Positions 30,234-32,547 of a stretch of 32,547 nucleotides of DNA are shown here, piece after piece. The notes below the pieces were generated by a model, which saw only the letters and a list, made by a program, of their open reading frames with translations, was not told the origin of the DNA and did no database searches. Source of the DNA: a virus; the IMG/VR virus record IMGVR_UViG_3300010430_006928, positions 1 to 32,547 of that record; one strand, given 5' to 3'. A program made the position numbers and the translations under genes. Within the stretch, counting starts at the first letter, position 1. Every line of letters begins with the position of its first letter.

Positions 30234-30261
30234 AAAAGAATCCTTATCAAAGGATTCTTTT
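30234..30261. terminator. Bidirectional terminator between integrase and the S8 peptidase gene
   Basis: A perfect 12-bp stem AAAAGAATCCTT and AAGGATTCTTTT has loop ATCA. It gives a T-run on both strands and so serves the convergent genes. The right prophage end may lie in or near it. Confidence 0.88.
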
Positions 30262-30264
30262 CAA

Positions 30265-32547
30265 CTAATTATTTACTATTACTTCGTTGTAAGCTCTTAC
30301 TTGTGCAGCTTCTAGTTTATTATACTGTTCAAGAGTTAGTTGATTTATATCTTCTTCACACTTTAAGTATTCAATAGTAGCAATTACAGTATACTCAATA
30401 TTATCTACATCTGAATCGAATCTATCCATAGCATGAATTCTAATATGAGGATTCATAAGAGTTTTATACATAAAATTCTTCTGTCTCGTAATAACAGTAT
30501 CCCATTTGAAATTACCTTTTCTTTCATACTCCGGTTTATACTTATTGCTCCAATCACTAAATGTAGCAGGAGTGCTTGAGGCTACATAGCCCTCTTCAAT
30601 CAATGCTTCATAGAGTTCAGCATCCTCTATGATGTTGACCGCTTTTTGCTTTTTTTTGTTACCTAAATCCTTTGTTAAGTTGAACACATTTTGATTCTTA
30701 ATAAATGTATCTTCAATTGCTGTCTTAGTATAATCTTCAGTATTTAATGGATTTACATCCGAAGTTTGAGCAATTGTATATTTTATCTTAACTTTACCAT
30801 TAAAATCAAGATCTCTAATAACAGGCAAAGGAATCACAGCATATTTTTTAGGTTGAATCACCCCTCTATATATCACTTTCACTTCATTATATTTAGAGGT
30901 TAATATCTCATCTACATCTAAATGTGAATATCCAAAACCGTGAAGTTTATCAGTAGTATTGTCTGGATGAAATGCCGTATGTATCAAGAAATTTTTCGCC
31001 AATAAAGGTGTAGCCGATTCCATTCTTCCAACTATTTCAGCAGCCCTTGCAGCAATCAGCGGAGAAGCAAAACTTGTTCCCATTGTAAGAGACATCTTAG
31101 TGTGATCTGGTGTAAATACATGAAACGGATAATCATCACACCCACCAAAACCTAAAACATCTGGCTTAACCTTCGACCCCTCTCTTCCATCTCCTACAGA
31201 GCTATAATACGCTCTTTGAAGATTCAGTTTTTCATCATATGAGTACGCACCAACAGCTAAATTGTTTACACTATCTGAGGGAGCTTGAATTCTCGCCAAA
31301 TCTCCTGGTAAATCTCCATCGTTACCTACAGCTGTAACAAACAATTTTGAATGTATTCTTGACAATCTATCAATTGAATATGTAAATCTAGATATGTAAT
31401 CGTCATCAATAGCACCATATGGTCCTATCGACAAATTATAGACATGAGTATCTAAATCATTTGGTACGATGTCCTCAATTATATCAATTACTTCATACAA
31501 ATTTCTATCATTCGCATCAGATAATGGCAGTACCCTATAACTTTTTACATTTACTGTTGGAGACTTTAACTCCCCATTTGTAATATACTCTGATAAATCA
31601 CCATAAACTGCTGCACTCACTACACCATTTCCATGACTATAATAATGATCATGTTTTTCAGTACCTATTGGATTATACTCTTCTACATAATTACTAAAAA
31701 GCGGATGAGCTCCATTAACACCACCATCAAATATACCTAAATTGATTTTAGACTTTATCATTGGCACTTCAACAATCGATTGCATTCCTAAATCACGAAC
31801 CGGCATTTTAGGAAGATCACATAATCTAAGTTCATTAATTGTTCTAATTGGATTAAACTTAATAACTTTCTCTAATTGCGGTTTTGTAATTCTTACACTA
31901 GCAAACGTTATTCCATCATCATATAATCTGATATCAACAGTATCTTCTTTCGATTCTGAACCAATCATCTCTTTGAACTTCTCAATAACTGTTGAGTTGG
32001 ATTTTGAAAATGGATGAAGTACAAACTCTACTCGACCCTCTTCCCAATCTTCAGGGAACTTACTAAGAAGTGATTCATGATTATCAAAATATATTGAATC
32101 TATATTTCTTAACTCGTCCTTTTCACCTTCGTTAAATCCCGAGTCTTTCAAAAGATTCGACTTGAATCTTATTAAATCAGACTTATTTATTTTGATAAAA
32201 ACCTCGTTACTAGTTTTAAGTGTTGGCTTTCCTCTCACGATAGCCTTTTGACTCCACTTCTTAGTACCTAACTCTTTAGCTCTTACACGAGATATGACTT
32301 TTTTTGGATGATATGACTTTGCAGAACAATTAATATCCAACCTCATCTTTAGGACAAAATCATCCAGTATCATCTCTTGTGAATATAGATCTACCTCTTC
32401 TATAACTGTTGTAATATTTTCAGCAAGTTTATATCTTGCTTCATCATAAGTCTGTCTCTTATCTCTACCAGGTGGTGTAGGCTTTTTCTTAAATGGTTCT
32501 ATGTACTCTTCTCCGTTAATTAAAATTGGTCTTCTCTTATCATTCAT
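30265..32547 (-). CDS. Subtilisin-like S8 serine peptidase with large N-terminal domain
   Basis: The protein has 760 residues, intact; its ATG ends at the last base of the window, so its promoter and upstream partner are not visible. Residues 1-265 form an N-terminal region with no signal peptide. The peptidase domain has D274 (IFDGGVNG), H305 (SHGNGVVSAAVYG), the oxyanion N409 (TAVGNDGD) and S492 (MGTSFASP), a complete S8 catalytic set. The last 200 residues are strand-rich and charged. Cytoplasmic S8 peptidases of this shape occur beside an AAA-type ATPase gene in presumed defence loci; I recall this pattern but cannot see the neighbour. It converges on the integrase and is probably host flanking DNA. 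Confidence 0.88.
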   Translation of the reverse strand: MNDKRRPILINGEEYIEPFKKKPTPPGRDKRQTYDEARYKLAENITTVIEEVDLYSQEMILDDFVLKMRLDINCSAKSYHPKKVISRVRAKELGTKKWSQKAIVRGKPTLKTSNEVFIKINKSDLIRFKSNLLKDSGFNEGEKDELRNIDSIYFDNHESLLSKFPEDWEEGRVEFVLHPFSKSNSTVIEKFKEMIGSESKEDTVDIRLYDDGITFASVRITKPQLEKVIKFNPIRTINELRLCDLPKMPVRDLGMQSIVEVPMIKSKINLGIFDGGVNGAHPLFSNYVEEYNPIGTEKHDHYYSHGNGVVSAAVYGDLSEYITNGELKSPTVNVKSYRVLPLSDANDRNLYEVIDIIEDIVPNDLDTHVYNLSIGPYGAIDDDYISRFTYSIDRLSRIHSKLFVTAVGNDGDLPGDLARIQAPSDSVNNLAVGAYSYDEKLNLQRAYYSSVGDGREGSKVKPDVLGFGGCDDYPFHVFTPDHTKMSLTMGTSFASPLIAARAAEIVGRMESATPLLAKNFLIHTAFHPDNTTDKLHGFGYSHLDVDEILTSKYNEVKVIYRGVIQPKKYAVIPLPVIRDLDFNGKVKIKYTIAQTSDVNPLNTEDYTKTAIEDTFIKNQNVFNLTKDLGNKKKQKAVNIIEDAELYEALIEEGYVASSTPATFSDWSNKYKPEYERKGNFKWDTVITRQKNFMYKTLMNPHIRIHAMDRFDSDVDNIEYTVIATIEYLKCEEDINQLTLEQYNKLEAAQVRAYNEVIVNN

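Larger units (their letters stand above)
1..30261. mobile_element. Prophage, HK97-fold siphovirus type; exact ends not determined
   Basis: A full set of temperate-phage modules runs in the expected order: integrase, repressor/Cro switch, early genes, HUH Rep, terminase, capsid, tail and lysis. The integrase and repressor point right and the lytic genes point left, so the right end is probably just after the integrase, around its terminator at 30234-30261. The left end is not proven. The lysis operon stops at 1318-1346, and the two genes further left look like a phage-carried cassette, so the left attachment site is probably outside the window. I found no direct repeat shared between the gaps near the two ends. 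Module identity is firm; the boundaries are inferred. Confidence 0.9.

Noticed and set aside
30224-30264. Right attachment site core shared with the left end
   Set aside because: No convincing direct repeat was found when this gap was compared by eye with 565-585 and 1258-1350; the left att site is probably outside the window.

Overview
The window is almost entirely an integrated temperate phage of the tailed, HK97-capsid, siphovirus type in an AT-rich Gram-positive bacterium. The host is probably a low-GC Bacillota. The evidence is strong purine-rich ribosome binding sites, frequent TTG/GTG starts, TGG for tryptophan with TGA used as stop (standard bacterial code), and a phage lysin with a peptidoglycan amidase domain, which argues for a walled host rather than a mollicute. 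The species cannot be named from the sequence. No tRNA, rRNA, CRISPR array or insertion sequence was seen, and no gene-free stretch exceeds 300 bases.

Layout from right to left. At 30265-32547 (-) is a complete subtilisin-like S8 serine peptidase whose start codon is the last base of the window; it probably lies outside the phage. At 26843-30223 (+) is the lysogeny arm: a repressor without a self-cleaving domain, an ImmA/IrrE-type protein, a two-helix membrane protein of unknown role, and a tyrosine integrase pointing outward to a 12-bp terminator hairpin. At 26474-26823 is the genetic switch: back-to-back promoters and four copies of an operator related to GTATCCATTTTGGATAC. From 26697 leftwards come Cro, an excisionase-like protein and a run of small early genes: zinc-ribbon proteins, a PcfK/AcrIIA9-like protein, a DUF3102 coiled-coil protein, a PcfJ-like protein and a DUF4406 protein. 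A lone rightward gene with its own promoter (25693-25944, +) interrupts this run. An HUH-type Rep protein (19488-20351) is the only replication initiator recognised; two inverted repeats sit just upstream of it. No helicase, primase or DnaC-like loader is visible.

The late region follows: a RinA/ArpU-like regulator, an HNH nuclease fused to a P-loop kinase-like domain, a G-run-rich non-coding stretch that is the best cos candidate, both terminase subunits, portal, ClpP-type prohead protease, HK97 capsid protein, connectors, major tail protein, tail chaperones joined by a likely -1 frameshift, tape measure, distal tail protein, Gp37-like hub protein, a large baseplate/fibre protein, holin-type membrane proteins and a three-domain lysin. 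A terminator closes this operon at 1318-1346. Immediately beyond it, a separate promoter drives a two-gene cassette (DUF4145 protein plus membrane protein), the classic layout of a moron expressed in the lysogen.

Three small genes are added here (3578-3715, 20505-20675, 25522-25671), and several starts were revised on the basis of ribosome binding sites and operon overlaps. The places most likely to hide something new are the left-end cassette, the membrane protein beside the integrase, the isolated plus-strand gene, the HNH-kinase fusion next to cos, the amidase-glycosidase lysin and the S8 peptidase at the right edge.
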